Of a stretch of DNA of 64,000 nt, positions 43,902 through 54,353 are shown piece by piece. Position 1 is the first letter of the stretch. The number at the start of each line of letters is the position of its first letter. The notes under the pieces are model-generated. The model had not been told where the DNA came from, made no database searches, and was given only the letters and a program-made list of their open reading frames with translations. Made by a program: the position numbers and the translations under genes. The stretch is from positions 45,065-109,064 of the forward strand of contig JBAKBP010006560.1 of the NCBI GenBank assembly GCA_037953745.1. Direction: 5' to 3'. This DNA comes from Lithodes maja (Eukaryota; Arthropoda; Malacostraca; Decapoda; Lithodidae).

Positions 43902-45799
43902 CAGGCACTACACCTACCCATGAAACACAATTATTAATACAACAATATACTGCACTCAGACATCATGCAAACACTCATGGCTGGACTAATGTACATTACA
44001 ACAGATACAAAACACTCCAAAACACACTAAGACACACTTTACAAGAAGAAGCAAACATACACTGGGAAAACACACTCACACAATTAACAGCTACATACTC
44101 TGAACCGGAGGTTTTCTGGAGAAAATTCAAATCACTGACTGGAGAAGTCAGCCAACCTACTCATTACATCATAGATGAGCAAAATAACAAAATTTTTGAC
44201 GAACAAAACCAAGAAACAATCCATAGAAGAATTTGGGAGAGAGTACTCAACGAAGAAGAGGAAGACAGTGATGATGAAGATGACGAAAACAACGACAGAG
44301 TTAACAACTATATGCAAGAAAACTTCAATCGCACAACTCCATACCATCAAGCAGACTTTTCCAGACTTGATGAGCAGAGCTTCCTCACGAAACCCATAAC
44401 AAACACAGAAATTAAAGCCATCATAAAAAACACAAAAAATACCTGTCCAGGAGAAAGTGGGATCAACAAAACTATACTGACACACCTCCCAGAATCTTCA
44501 ATTTCAAAATTAAGAAATATTTTTAATGCTTCACTCTCTGCAGGCTACTTTCCAGACACATTCAAAAAATCAACCATCAAATTGATCCCAAAACCAGGAA
44601 AAACACCCCACAATCCAAACAATTACCGCCCAATCTCGCTCCTTGAAGTTCCCGGCAAAATCTTCGAGAGAGTTATAAACACAAGATTAAGAACTCATCT
44701 TGAAATAAACGACAAACATAACAATAATCAATACGGTTTCAGACAACACAGAGGCACCACACACGCACTTGCAGTAATAACAGAACAAATTGCCTTAAGC
44801 AAAGCAGACAGGGGACAATGCCACCTAGTCCTGAGAGACATTACTAAGGCTTTTGACAAAGTATGGCACCAAGGACTAAAGTACAAAATTCTACATCTGG
44901 ACTTGCCTGTCATCATAGAAAAACTCTTATGCGATTTTCTTGATGACAGAAAAGCCAGAGTTAAAATAAACTCTTACCTTGGTGAGTACTTTCAATTAAG
45001 TTGTGGAGTACCTCAGGGCAGCGTCTTGTCACCCACTCTCTTCATAATATACACCAGAGATACACCTAATTCTCACACAGGACTAAATATCAGTTATGCG
45101 GACGATATCACCCAGATAATCCATTACCAGGGAAAATCCAAGCACATGATGAACGCAAGAACAAAACTAGAAGTTGAGACAATTAATACATATGAAAAAA
45201 AATGGAAGATTAAAACTAATGTCAATAAGTTCGCCATCATTCCAATCGGCTCCAAAAAAAATGAAGACTTGGTAATAAATGAAATCCTAGTTAATTTCCA
45301 ACAAAATGGAAAATCTCTTGGACTTAAAATCTCAAGTACAAGCTATATCACTAACGTAAGTGAAAGAAAGGGAAGAGCTATCCATGCCCTGAGCAAACTC
45401 TTCCGTTTTAGAAACCTCAGTACACCTATTAAAATACATTTAATAAAAGCCTTAGTCCTCCCAATCCTTGAATACCCCCCAATACCTACACTGACTCTCA
45501 GCAAATCACAAATACTAACATTACAACGAGTACAAAACAAAGCTCTCAGATTTGCAACAAATACAAGATACCCTTATTTACATACAACCCAAGATTTACA
45601 CCACATAGCAAAAATAAGCCCATTAAATGTTAAACTGTACCATAGAGCGAAAAAGATCTGGGAAAGAATTGAACTAATAAATGAAAACTTATACAATGAT
45701 TTAAGAGAAAGACACCAACATATAAACAATTTTAATAGGAACTTTCCTAGCAGCCTAACTGCTATAGGAAGAAATGAACCAGATCCACTATACACTTAA
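43871..45799 (+). CDS. LINE reverse transcriptase, intact 642-aa frame
   Basis: Uninterrupted RT with TIKLIPKPGKTPHNPNNYRP, SLLEVPGKIFERVINTRL, LRDITKAFDKVWHQGLKYK, SCGVPQGSVLSPTLFIIYTR and the catalytic NISYADDITQIIHY. The C-terminal thumb and tail run to NRNEPDPLYT-like residues at 45797. A linker near residues 120-145 is very acidic (EEEEDSDDEDDENND). It is the C-terminal part of what would be a longer ORF2; the endonuclease lies upstream in a shifted frame, so the copy as a whole is not autonomous. The start is set by the open frame, not by an initiation context. Confidence 0.85.
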   Translation: MHTHTRLKKLTGTTPTHETQLLIQQYTALRHHANTHGWTNVHYNRYKTLQNTLRHTLQEEANIHWENTLTQLTATYSEPEVFWRKFKSLTGEVSQPTHYIIDEQNNKIFDEQNQETIHRRIWERVLNEEEEDSDDEDDENNDRVNNYMQENFNRTTPYHQADFSRLDEQSFLTKPITNTEIKAIIKNTKNTCPGESGINKTILTHLPESSISKLRNIFNASLSAGYFPDTFKKSTIKLIPKPGKTPHNPNNYRPISLLEVPGKIFERVINTRLRTHLEINDKHNNNQYGFRQHRGTTHALAVITEQIALSKADRGQCHLVLRDITKAFDKVWHQGLKYKILHLDLPVIIEKLLCDFLDDRKARVKINSYLGEYFQLSCGVPQGSVLSPTLFIIYTRDTPNSHTGLNISYADDITQIIHYQGKSKHMMNARTKLEVETINTYEKKWKIKTNVNKFAIIPIGSKKNEDLVINEILVNFQQNGKSLGLKISSTSYITNVSERKGRAIHALSKLFRFRNLSTPIKIHLIKALVLPILEYPPIPTLTLSKSQILTLQRVQNKALRFATNTRYPYLHTTQDLHHIAKISPLNVKLYHRAKKIWERIELINENLYNDLRERHQHINNFNRNFPSSLTAIGRNEPDPLYT

Positions 45800-46082
45800 T
45801 ACTTAAGTTCATAAAACTGTAAATCCAATACATTATTATAATGATAAAAATGTTCACCTAAACCTAAACGAATCCCAAAGCACATCATGTAAACACAAAT
45901 GTTAAGAAAAACTTAGCTAGCTTAGCTTTACCTGCCTAAGGCAGAAGAATTATGTAAACAAATGCAAAAACCTAAATAAATACAGCAAGGTGGCCGGCCC
46001 ACTAACCTTCTCCCTTCTACTGTACTTCATAATTTCCTACTTTACCTTCCTGACCAAACCCTCTACTTATTCCCCCTCCTTC

Positions 46083-46084
<2 letters not shown>
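45800..46084. other. LINE 3' UTR
   Basis: Non-coding sequence between the RT stop and the poly(A) tail, rich in aatgttaag- and cttagct-type repeats. Confidence 0.6.
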
Positions 46085-46123
<39 letters not shown>

Positions 46124-46144
46124 CTAATCATTACCTCTCCATTC

Positions 46145-46181
46145 CCTGAAGATGCAAGATGTTTACTTGTGAAACGTTGGA
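46145..46181 (+). other. Hammerhead-like motif, PLE B plus arm
   Basis: CCCTGAAGATGCAAG, loop ATGTTTA, CTTGT, then GAAACGTTGGA, the mirror image of 39871-39907. Confidence 0.45.
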
Positions 46182-46318
46182 TCCACCATGAATTTTGCTA
46201 ACCTTTTGTACCTCATCTCTGAACCCCAGAGGAAAATTGTTAGAACTATTGAAAGCTGTAACAATAAAATCCTGAATGCTGAAACTGCTATTGCTTTTAA
46301 CCTCGTCTGTTTAAAAGA

Positions 46319-46367
<49 letters not shown>

Positions 46368-46657
46368 GGTGGTCCTTAACTATACATGATTTTTTTTTTT
46401 TTTAAATGTTAAGCTCTCACCCTGCCAAAGTGTTCCATTGGTCCCAAATACACCCCAGCCAAAAAAGAAATGAAATCCATTAACATTTAGGGGTTTCCCA
46501 GGGGGGTCAAAGATTCCCCCCTTGTGCATATACCGGGCAATATACAGAAATGTACAATAAATGTCGGGAATCACTACAGCTAGCATTCCAGGTCCCCCCA
46601 CGACAAGTTTGTGGGTATTAGCTGCTCTAAGGCAGGGGTATCATGGTCGCTAGCCAC

Positions 46658-48873
46658 TCATTGTTGCCTGGTCGCTGTCAGGGTAGATTTCTTGGAGTCT
46701 GGAAACATCTTTCGGTGTTCTCCGACAACTTGAAGAAGGAACTGGAGTTGCTCTTCCCCTTTCGTTAGCAATCCGCTAAAGTCCTGGACGAGAGCCACTC
46801 CACGTTCGGCATGGTCATTGACGACCTTCAGTGCTCCGACGATGGCCTTTGCTGTCTTGAAGTCCTCAAGATCTTCCCAAGATGCTGGGTTTGCCTCCAA
46901 GAAACTTGTCGAAAGACCCAGGCGAGTGAAGAGGAGCAAGGAGTTCATGGAGGCGAAGTCGTCCAGAGTCTTATTTCGGATTTCTTGCAGATCGACGACT
47001 GCTCTCTTGGGTGGATTTTCAAGCCCTTCTTCTTCGCTCATCTTCTGTACAATCCTTCTCTTCACATCAAGCGGAACGGTGGCATCAAAAACAGAGAGTC
47101 CGATCAGTTCCTCTGAGAGGTACCAAAGATGAGATGCCAGTTTCTTGCTGGCGGCCTTAGACACTTGGCTGTCACACTCTTCAAATGCAGTAAGTTGTTG
47201 CAATAGTGCCAAGTCAGAAGCAGGAGCTGAAACTCCATCTGTTGCAGTTGTCCATGCCTTCAGATAGAATTTGACGATGAACACAAGGACTCTTTCCAAG
47301 CCATGTGATTCTTTTTTTGACAATTTGAATTGGCCAGAGAACATCCACACTTTCAAAGAGTAGATTACTTTTGACATCCATCTTGCATGATGCATTGGTC
47401 CTGGAGACTTGAAAGATATTCCTCCTTCTGGAATACCACCCAAAAAAAATGACACACAGCTCTAGAAATTCGCGGTAATCATCTCTGGGTTGCTTTTCTT
47501 GGAGCTGCTTCTTGGCAAACTTCAAGATATCGTCTCTGTCGGGTTCGAACAAAGCAAAGTTCGCCATTTTCTCTGCTGTTTGGTAAGATGACTGGTCCAT
47601 TAACGAACACTTCTGATCAAATCTTTTGAAGAGGAGAACTACTGGACCGGAAGTTGACACCATGCAGGTGCTGAAGACAGCCCCCACAAGCAATTCCAAG
47701 ACGTGGTGATGGCAAGCTAGGAATAGAAGCTCTCTTCCCAACTTCTGCTGGATGAGGGTGCACGCTCCAGAGATGTGGCCAGTGTTCGAAGATGTTGTGT
47801 CGAAGGACATAGCTGCAACACGATCAGTTATATCCCATTCCTGCAGTGCGTTTACCACAACATCGGCCTGAGCTGCCCCAGTGCCACTTCCCAACTTTGG
47901 AACTGCAAGAAGCTGGTCGACTCCAAGCCCAGAAACCAACACTGGCAATCGGTCCACTTGCTCTTCGCCAGTTAAAGCTGGGATTAATTTTCCATCCCAG
48001 TGGACAGTCAGGCTGACAGTGGGATCAAATTTATCCTGAACGGAGCGGGCAAAGTTCATCCTGTGGGATTCTCGGTGGCGGTGAATGGAAGAACGATTTA
48101 TGTTGAGCTCTTCCACGTTGTGCCCCAAGCTCTTTGCTGCTTCGGCGAGTACGAAGGCAGCTTTTCTGTCGGACAACTTCGTTCTGTCCAAAGCAGCTGC
48201 CAGCGATGGCGTCACAATGTTCATCTTCGCTCGCTTTGGAGGAGGTGGGGTGGCAAACACTGCTTCAGTTTCATCAGGTTGATCATCACTGCTGGATTCG
48301 CTGGAAGACGATGAACTTGCAAGCACTGCCACACTTGAAGAAGGTCCGGGTTCTTCGTTTGCCTGATCTCGTCTTCGTTTCTGGCTTTGCACTCTCTGTC
48401 TTGCTCTTTCTTCCTTAGCTGCTAGAACCAAATCTAGCCCTGCCATTGTTCCTCTTCTTCCCTTTTCCCGTTGGGCAATCAGAAACTGTCGATCTTCTTC
48501 AACGGTGATTCTTGTCATTGCTTCAGCATGAGCAATGTCAAAGAGGTCGTCGAACTTCTCGCGAAATTTGTCTTCATTCGTTCTTTTGTGTATCTGTCTT
48601 GCGGTCTTTGTGCTTTTTTAAACACTTATATTCCGCAAATAGGGATTCCATCTTCTTGATGGCGTGCTGTTGCGGTTTTGTCGGTATTCTTGCTCTTTCC
48701 CAGAATTGGACAACCTCGCGAATTACCGCTGTCGACGCTTCTCTAACTGTTTTCTTTTCCTTCACATGAATGTACAGGAACCTCCCAACCGCTTGCTTAT
48801 TTGAAGGCAGCTTGTTTCCAGCCAGTTTGTCTGAAGGTCCAAGCAAGTAAACATCTTTTTCCCTTCTTTCCAT
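46658..48873 (-). pseudogene. hAT-like transposase broken by two frameshifts
   Basis: Three overlapping frames form one protein. The first (48873-48574) reads MERREKDVYLLGPSDKLAGN and QFWERARIPTKPQQHAIKKM. The second (about 48570-47430) holds TVHWDGKLIPALTGEEQVDR, MSFDTTSSNTGHISGAC and LLFLACHHHVLELLVGAVF. The D..T..N.G pattern followed by CHHH resembles the hAT RNase H fold with its C..H motif. The third (47455-46658) reads FLGGIPEGGISFKSPGPMHH, ARWMSKVIYSLKVWMFSGQF. The join between the last two falls at a run of eight A/T bases near 47441-47449. I recall the family from invertebrate genomes, but its formal superfamily is uncertain. Confidence 0.75.
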
Positions 48874-49343
48874 TTTGAATGAAACTGAAATGAAACAAAT
48901 GTTAAATGTTAATTTAGGCCATGCTAATACACAATTTATGCCATGCTAATACACACAACTGAAATGAAACAAATGTTAAATGTTAAGGGGACGTTTCCCA
49001 ACTTTTTCTTTATTATTGATGTTACAGTTTTAAAATGGTCTTTAGTCTTGAAGATATGGTCTTTGGCTATCCAAAACTGGCTTTGTTTTGTCTGTAGCTC
49101 AATTTTTCCCTGAGAAAAATGGGCAAGTAGACATGTAATTAGAGCAAATTACGTTAGCAGGGAGAGTAGCTGGTAGCTGCTGACACAAACACAACCTCGC
49201 TCACTCGCTACTACAGTGTAACTGGTGCTCGACTGCTCGTATATTCATACTCTCGTAAAGTGAACCAGTTGCCACAAGTCGCTAGATACCTTTTGTCTTC
49301 CCATTGTAAGCTGCACACAGATAAATTCCGGAAATGTTCGCAA
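48874..49343. other. 5' non-coding region of the hAT-like element
   Basis: Lies between the transposase start and the right TIR. It has a repeated aactgaaatgaaacaaatgt phrase (about 48887 and 48958). A promoter is expected here but none is recognisable. Confidence 0.5.
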
Positions 49344-49518
49344 GGGGGGAATCTTTGACCCCCCTGGGAAACCCCTAAATGTTAATGGATTTCATTTCTT
49401 TTTTGGCTGGGGTGTTTTTGGGACCAATGGAACACTTTGGCAGGGTGAGAGCTTAACATTAAAAAAAAAAAAATTAGGACCACCCTAATATACAGTATAT
49501 ATATATATATATACTGGT

Positions 49519-50024
49519 ATGTTACGGTCTTTTTGAAAAAAGTGGCCTTTTTGCGAAATGACCGGGAGCTTTGCAAAATGACCAAAAACCTAGCCTTTTT
49601 GTAAAATGACACTTAATGTCTGGCCCATTTGCAAAATGTCCAACATATTGGCCTTTTTGTAAAATTACCTGTGCCTTTTTGCAAAATGACACCAAACGTC
49701 TGGCCAATTTACAAAAAAACATCATATTGCCCTGTTGTAAAGTTCTAAATAACTGTAAACATATATATTTGTAAAAATTGGGTAACCTAATCGAAACAAT
49801 ATTATTTTTTAACATTTTAGGTTAGGTTAGGTTAGGTTAGGTTAGACGTTTGGTGTCATTTTGCAAAAGGGCACAGGTAATTTTACAAAAAGGCCAATAT
49901 GCTGGACATTTTGCAAATGGGCCAGACATTAAGTGTCATTTTACAAAAAGGCTAGGTTTTTGGTCATTTTGCAAAGCTCCCGGTCATTTTGCAAGAAGGC
50001 CACTTTTTCAAAAAGGCCGTAACA
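49519..50024. mobile_element. Foldback element with (TTAGG)n in its loop
   Basis: Arms of about 180 bp (49519-49700 and 49848-50024) are inverted copies, opening ATGTTACGG and closing CCGTAACAT. Each arm holds several repeats of GGCC-TTTTTG-AAAATG-CC type. The loop includes (TTAGG)5 at 49817-49845. No ORF. TA-rich flanks obscure any target duplication. Confidence 0.85.
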
Positions 50025-50689
50025 TATATACTGTATATAAGGTTACTCACCTGGAGTACATAATTATCAACTTTTGTATACGAGAAAAGTTACTTTTTTG
50101 TCCAGTTTATCCCTTGCTTAGAATTTCAGCTCCCTTTCTCCTTGGAAATGTTAGATGTCGTAAGAAGACCCAAAGGAAACATATTAAGGCAATTTTATCC
50201 TTGCTTACAACCGATCCCAACTATTATTTGTTCATTACATTCACGTTATAAATTTCAGGTACAGTGATATATGCCATCTGCGTGGCATATGCATGTAAGC
50301 GGGACATTATAGTGCCTATTACACGCGGTAACGCGACTTCACTCACATAAACACACACGGACACGAATGTCACTTACATAAACACACTCGGACACGATCA
50401 TACGTGAGCTTATATACAACCTGAGAGAGAGATATAGAGAGAGAGCTGAGCAGTGATTGATGGGAGGAACAAAGGGTCAGAAACTAGAAAAGAGCGGTGT
50501 CGAAACGTGAGATGTGAAATTATTTGGACTGTTTGACTGCAACAACTGGTAATGGACAAAACATACAAAATCCTTGACAGGTCATTGGTACATGTGGGTA
50601 TGTGTGTGTGTGTGCGTGTGATAGTAAGAGAGACATATGTGGATTTTGCTACTTATCTATCTAGAGTTCTCATGTGCATTTAACTTGTT
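50025..50689. other. Unassigned spacer with GA and GT simple repeats
   Basis: Short (GA)n near 50423-50444 and (GT)n near 50599-50613. Paired cacataaacacac phrases at about 50344 and 50374. No gene seen. Confidence 0.5.
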
Positions 50690-51136
50690 TGCCCTTTCCT
50701 CACAAATTCACGATTTGGAGCATGACATGGCACGAATCGAATGTTGAGGCAGTATTGGTGAATTCAATCACGAAATAGCCCTCTCACGAGACCTTCTCGT
50801 ACTGATTATGATCATATAAGTACGCAAACCGAAAATACCTCGTAGGATATACGAGCCATCCTGATTAACCCTTTACCGGGCAAGTGACCATATATGGTAA
50901 CTTAAACGGGTGGCAAAGATGGCGTCCCCCAGCCGCCCGCAGATGTCGAAACATGGTGCAATCGCCTCCCAGCCAATCAGGATGCATCACGTCACAACCC
51001 AAGACACTGACGTCAGAGCTTCCCCAGCTCACCATTCGCTCAGAGCCGAGGGAACTTCAGTCTTCCTCCAACCTTTGTCAGAGACGCACTTTCGCCCAAA
51101 GTTGCTCCCACGCCCACGACCCTACCACCCGACATA

Positions 51137-51688
51137 ATGCCGGTAAGTTGATGAAACCCAAACATTGTACAATAGAATAAATGTGCTATCGAATGATATT
51201 GGTGTCAATTACGTGAGGGTTATAGAAATTGATGTAATCCACGAGTGAAAAATCGTATGTCCATATATGGACATACGCCCGTCTATCGTAATTTTCAGAT
51301 GTCCATATATGGACATTTGGCCCGTCTATCATAATTTTTTTATTGACACTAATAGTTTTTTATAACTAGATATAACTCTTTATATAATTTCCACAATTCA
51401 TTATGGGTTGTGGGTAAAGTTGTGTAGCACATTAATACATGCTCCAGTGACAACAATGCCATATTTTGATGTGTTTTTCATTAGTGAATAATTAATTATG
51501 TGTGTTTTTTTTATATTTTAACCAAATTTCTTCATATATTATTACATTTTTGGGTCAAATTCTACATTCAAATAATGTTCATTATAATGAACATATTGTA
51601 CGCTATTTATTTATATTATAATTATTATATATACATTTTGTGATATTACTAAAGATATTTGTTATTATATATATGCATAATATATATG

Positions 51689-51729
<41 letters not shown>

Positions 51730-51769
51730 TATATATATATATATAATTATATATAATTATAATTATATA

Positions 51770-51837
<68 letters not shown>

Positions 51838-53883
51838 ATACCGGTATATATTATATATTTTTTTTTTTTTTGTTTTTTTTATTCGTGTATTGACTTTTTT
51901 GGATACATTTCTAACAAATTATTTCTCTTTCAGTTACTGACAGGACTCTTCTACAAGCGGGCCCGCCGCTGTGAGGCTACTGTGGTGCCTGCCGACCCTA
52001 ACATCAGCGACGATGAATTCATGGATGACGACGACGTCGCTGACCCGGACTTCATGCTGCCACCACCCCACGATGTCAACACACCTCACGCTTCGGATGA
52101 ACCGAACCCCAAGAGGAAGTGTGTCGGACCTGCATTTGAGGAAGTACCAGAGGAGCTTGAGGATGAGGAGGATGAGGAGGATGAGGAGGAGGCTATGGAG
52201 GTATTGCTAGAGGCTAACACATCCAAGGGTAAGGCTAAGGGTAAGGGTAAGAAGTCCCAAGCACGGCCCACAACCTGGAAGAAGGTGGACATCCAGAACC
52301 AACCCCTGCCCGCCTATCACCACAAACCTCCTCAGTACATCGAGGCTCCTCACCAGTATTTTGCCCGATTCATAACTCCACAGGTAATGAAACATATAAC
52401 CTACCAGACCAACTTATATGCCACCCAGAAGGACATCGCCACAACTTTTTCGACCACTGAGGAAGAGATGATGGTGTTCATCAGTATCCTACTGTACATG
52501 GGTATTGTAGAGTGTCCCTCCCTGGACGACTACTGGGCTATGTACACTCGGGTTCCTCAGGTGGCCGACCTCATGTCATCGAAGCGTTTCCGACTACTCC
52601 GCCGAACCATCCACTTCAATGACAACTCCCAGCTGGGTGGCACCATCGACAGGTTCTACAAGGTCCGTCCCCTCTTCACTTTCATGACCGATGCCTTCAG
52701 GAGTGAGCCTCAAACACCCAAGCAGTCCATCGATGAGGTCATGGTGGGATACAAGGGAAAGACAGCAGGGAATCTCAGGCAGTACATCAAGAACAAGCCT
52801 GACAAGTGGGGATTCAAACTGTTCTCCAGAGCCTCGGAGGATGGTTTCATCCATGACATGGTCCTCTACCAGGGGAAGACTACTCTACCTTCCCACGGTA
52901 TCCCCCTAACTCCAGAACAAGAGGCCCTCGGAGCCACCAGCCAGATTGTGTCAGTTCTAGCCAGCACCATGACCTCATCCAGTACCACAGCCATCTTTGC
53001 CGACAACTTCTTCACGAGTCTGGAGCTGGTGAGGTACCTGCAGGCGAGAGACATCAGGTACACAGGGACTGCGAGGGACAACAGGATCGGCAACCCTCCT
53101 CTTAAGTCAGCCAAGGAGATGGAGAAGAAGGCTGTCCCTCGTGGTACTTATGACTACCTAACCACCGATGATGGCATCCTGGCTCCGAGGTGGAAGGACA
53201 ACAAGGCTGTGACTGTGCTGTCCACTGACCTGGGGCTGGAGCCAGTGTCTAAGTGCAAGAGGTACAGCAAGGACACCAAGAAGAAGGAGGATGTCGATTG
53301 CCCCAATGTTATCAAGAGCTACAATGCAAACATGGGGGGCATCGACAAGAGTGACATGCTGGTGCACCTGTATCGTACCCCCATGAAGTCCAAGAGGTGG
53401 TACATGAGGCTCTTTGCCTATTGTGTGGACCTCTGCCTGACCAATGCATGGCTGTGTTACAGGCGGGACTGCCGGTCACTAGGCGAAAAGGGAATGTGCC
53501 TCAAGGACTTCAGGATACATGTGTTCCGTTGCACCAGCAACAAGAAGTCCATGATCGCTCGGCCTCTGAGGAGCTCCTTGTCCTCGTCACCTGGCAGCCC
53601 CAACACCTCCAACCCCAACACCTCCAGCCCCAACACCGACAACAATGCCATCGACCTACCCAAACCCATCCGTGGTCAGCGCAGCCAAGTGCCTGACACT
53701 ATGGTGCGGTTTGACAGGACCCTCTTCCACGTCCCACTGTATGTCACCCGGCAGACCTGCAAGCACTGTAGCCGGAAAGGTAATATAATCCGGTCTAATG
53801 TGCTCTGCCAGGTGTGCAAGGTACACCTGTGTCTCAACGCCGACAGGAACTGCTTCAAGGACTACCACACACGTGTTGCCTAG
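51137..53883 (+). CDS. piggyBac transposase 3, two predicted exons (651 aa)
   Basis: Exon 1 is the ATG CCG at 51137-51142, exon 2 is 51934-53883. Joining them reads MPLLTGLFYKRARRCEATVV and runs in frame into ADPNISDDEFMDDDD. Without splicing the open frame has no ATG before the conserved region, which favours the spliced model. The protein has an acidic N-terminus (EEDEEDEEEAME), a lysine/glycine-rich stretch, then the DDE_Tnp_1_7 core. Catalytic residues are D269 in SIDEVMVGYKG, D359 in IFADNFFTS and D473 in GGIDKSDM. The C-terminus is a cysteine-rich domain (TCKHCSRKG, VLCQVCKVHLCLNADRNCF). Length is close to a normal piggyBac transposase. No stops or shifts; possibly functional. Confidence 0.88.
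51143..51933 (+). other. Predicted intron in piggyBac 3
   Basis: Donor CCG|GTAAGT at 51143 and acceptor TTTCTCTTTCAG ending at 51933, with a pyrimidine tract. Most of the intron is AT-rich, with (AT)n between about 51689 and 51836. Also present are two atgtccatatatggacat palindromes near 51258 and 51299. Confidence 0.75.
51689..51836. repeat. (AT)n microsatellite within intron
   Basis: Long AT dinucleotide run with a few aattat interruptions. Confidence 0.95.
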
Positions 53884-54000
53884 GTTCAAGAGGCAAGGAA
53901 TGTTGAAAAGAGGTGCGAAATCCGGGTACAAAAGTACTTGGTCAACAAACAACTATAATGTAAGGTATTTTTATTCTAATATATTTTTGATAAGTTTGTT

Positions 54001-54006
54001 AAATAA
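54001..54006 (+). promoter_or_regulatory. Candidate polyadenylation signal of piggyBac 3
   Basis: AATAAA about 118 bases after the stop codon, within the element. Confidence 0.5.
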
Positions 54007-54353
54007 AACAATGATTTTACTGTCATGTAGAGTGTTTATTTATCCATATTTATTGTTTTCAATATTGCAACTTTCTGAAATTTTATGACCATAGACCGGC
54101 AAGTGACCATATATAGTCACTTCACAAATTTCAATTTGCAACCTCAAAATCAACATTTTTGAAAAAAATTCAAAAGTAAATATGTCTTAGAAAATTGTCT
54201 ACTTTCATGGTCTAGGGTCAAAAAATCGATAATATAAGTATATCTATGAGTGCCCGGTAAAGGGTTAACACAGGATTAGTATGGAAACTTCAACAATAAA
54301 GCTTTTCGTGCCATGTCGTGGTACAAGCCGTGAATGTGTGACGGGGCCTTTAA

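Larger units (their letters stand above)
43199..46122 (+). mobile_element. I/Nimb-like LINE with poly(A), inserted in PLE B
   Basis: Begins inside the endonuclease region, so it is 5'-truncated, and ends in about 37 A residues (46085-46121). A single long RT frame survives. RT motifs such as VLRDITKAFDKVWHQGLKYK fit the I/Jockey group. The family name is uncertain. Confidence 0.85.
41403..46322 (+). mobile_element. PLE B, plus-strand arm, interrupted by a LINE
   Basis: PLE sequence at 41403-43198 resumes at 46123-46322, as shown by comparing with the uninterrupted minus arm (39706-39960). About 35 bp of the PLE between the two pieces is missing, so the LINE insertion came with a small target deletion. 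It ends at a (TA)n microsatellite (46323-46363). Confidence 0.85.
46361..49491 (-). mobile_element. DNA transposon with ~150-bp TIRs, hAT-like
   Basis: Ends read TTAGGGTGGTCCT on both strands. The terminal inverted repeats extend about 150 bp (to about 46535 on the left and 49344 on the right), sharing GTTAAGCTCTCACCCTGCCA, AAGTGTTCCATTGGTCCCAA and TTTAGGGGTTTCCCAGGGG. It is inserted in a TA microsatellite, so the target duplication cannot be read. It encodes a transposase in three frames on the minus strand. Confidence 0.88.
50869..54264 (+). mobile_element. Complete piggyBac element 3 (3396 bp)
   Basis: TTAA at 50865-50868 and 54265-54268. Ends are perfect 14-bp inverted repeats, CCCTTTACCGGGCA. 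A subterminal caagtgaccatatat motif occurs near both ends (50880 and 54102). Encodes one intact transposase that appears to be spliced. Different family from the two copies near 6.5 and 21 kb. Confidence 0.95.
50690..54349. mobile_element. TIR element hosting piggyBac 3
   Basis: CACAAATTCACGATTTGG at 50701 and the reverse complement of 54305-54340 (CACACATTCACGGCTTG) form an inverted repeat of about 36 bp that continues to GACATGGCACGAA on both sides. Without the nested piggyBac the element would be only about 260 bp, so it is a MITE-sized host. Superfamily not recognised. Confidence 0.6.

Noticed and set aside
44132..44485. Minus-strand frame opposite the intact LINE RT
   Set aside because: Hydrophobic shadow of an A-rich coding strand.
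49817..49845. (TTAGG)n as a chromosome end
   Set aside because: Only about five units, enclosed by the arms of a foldback element.
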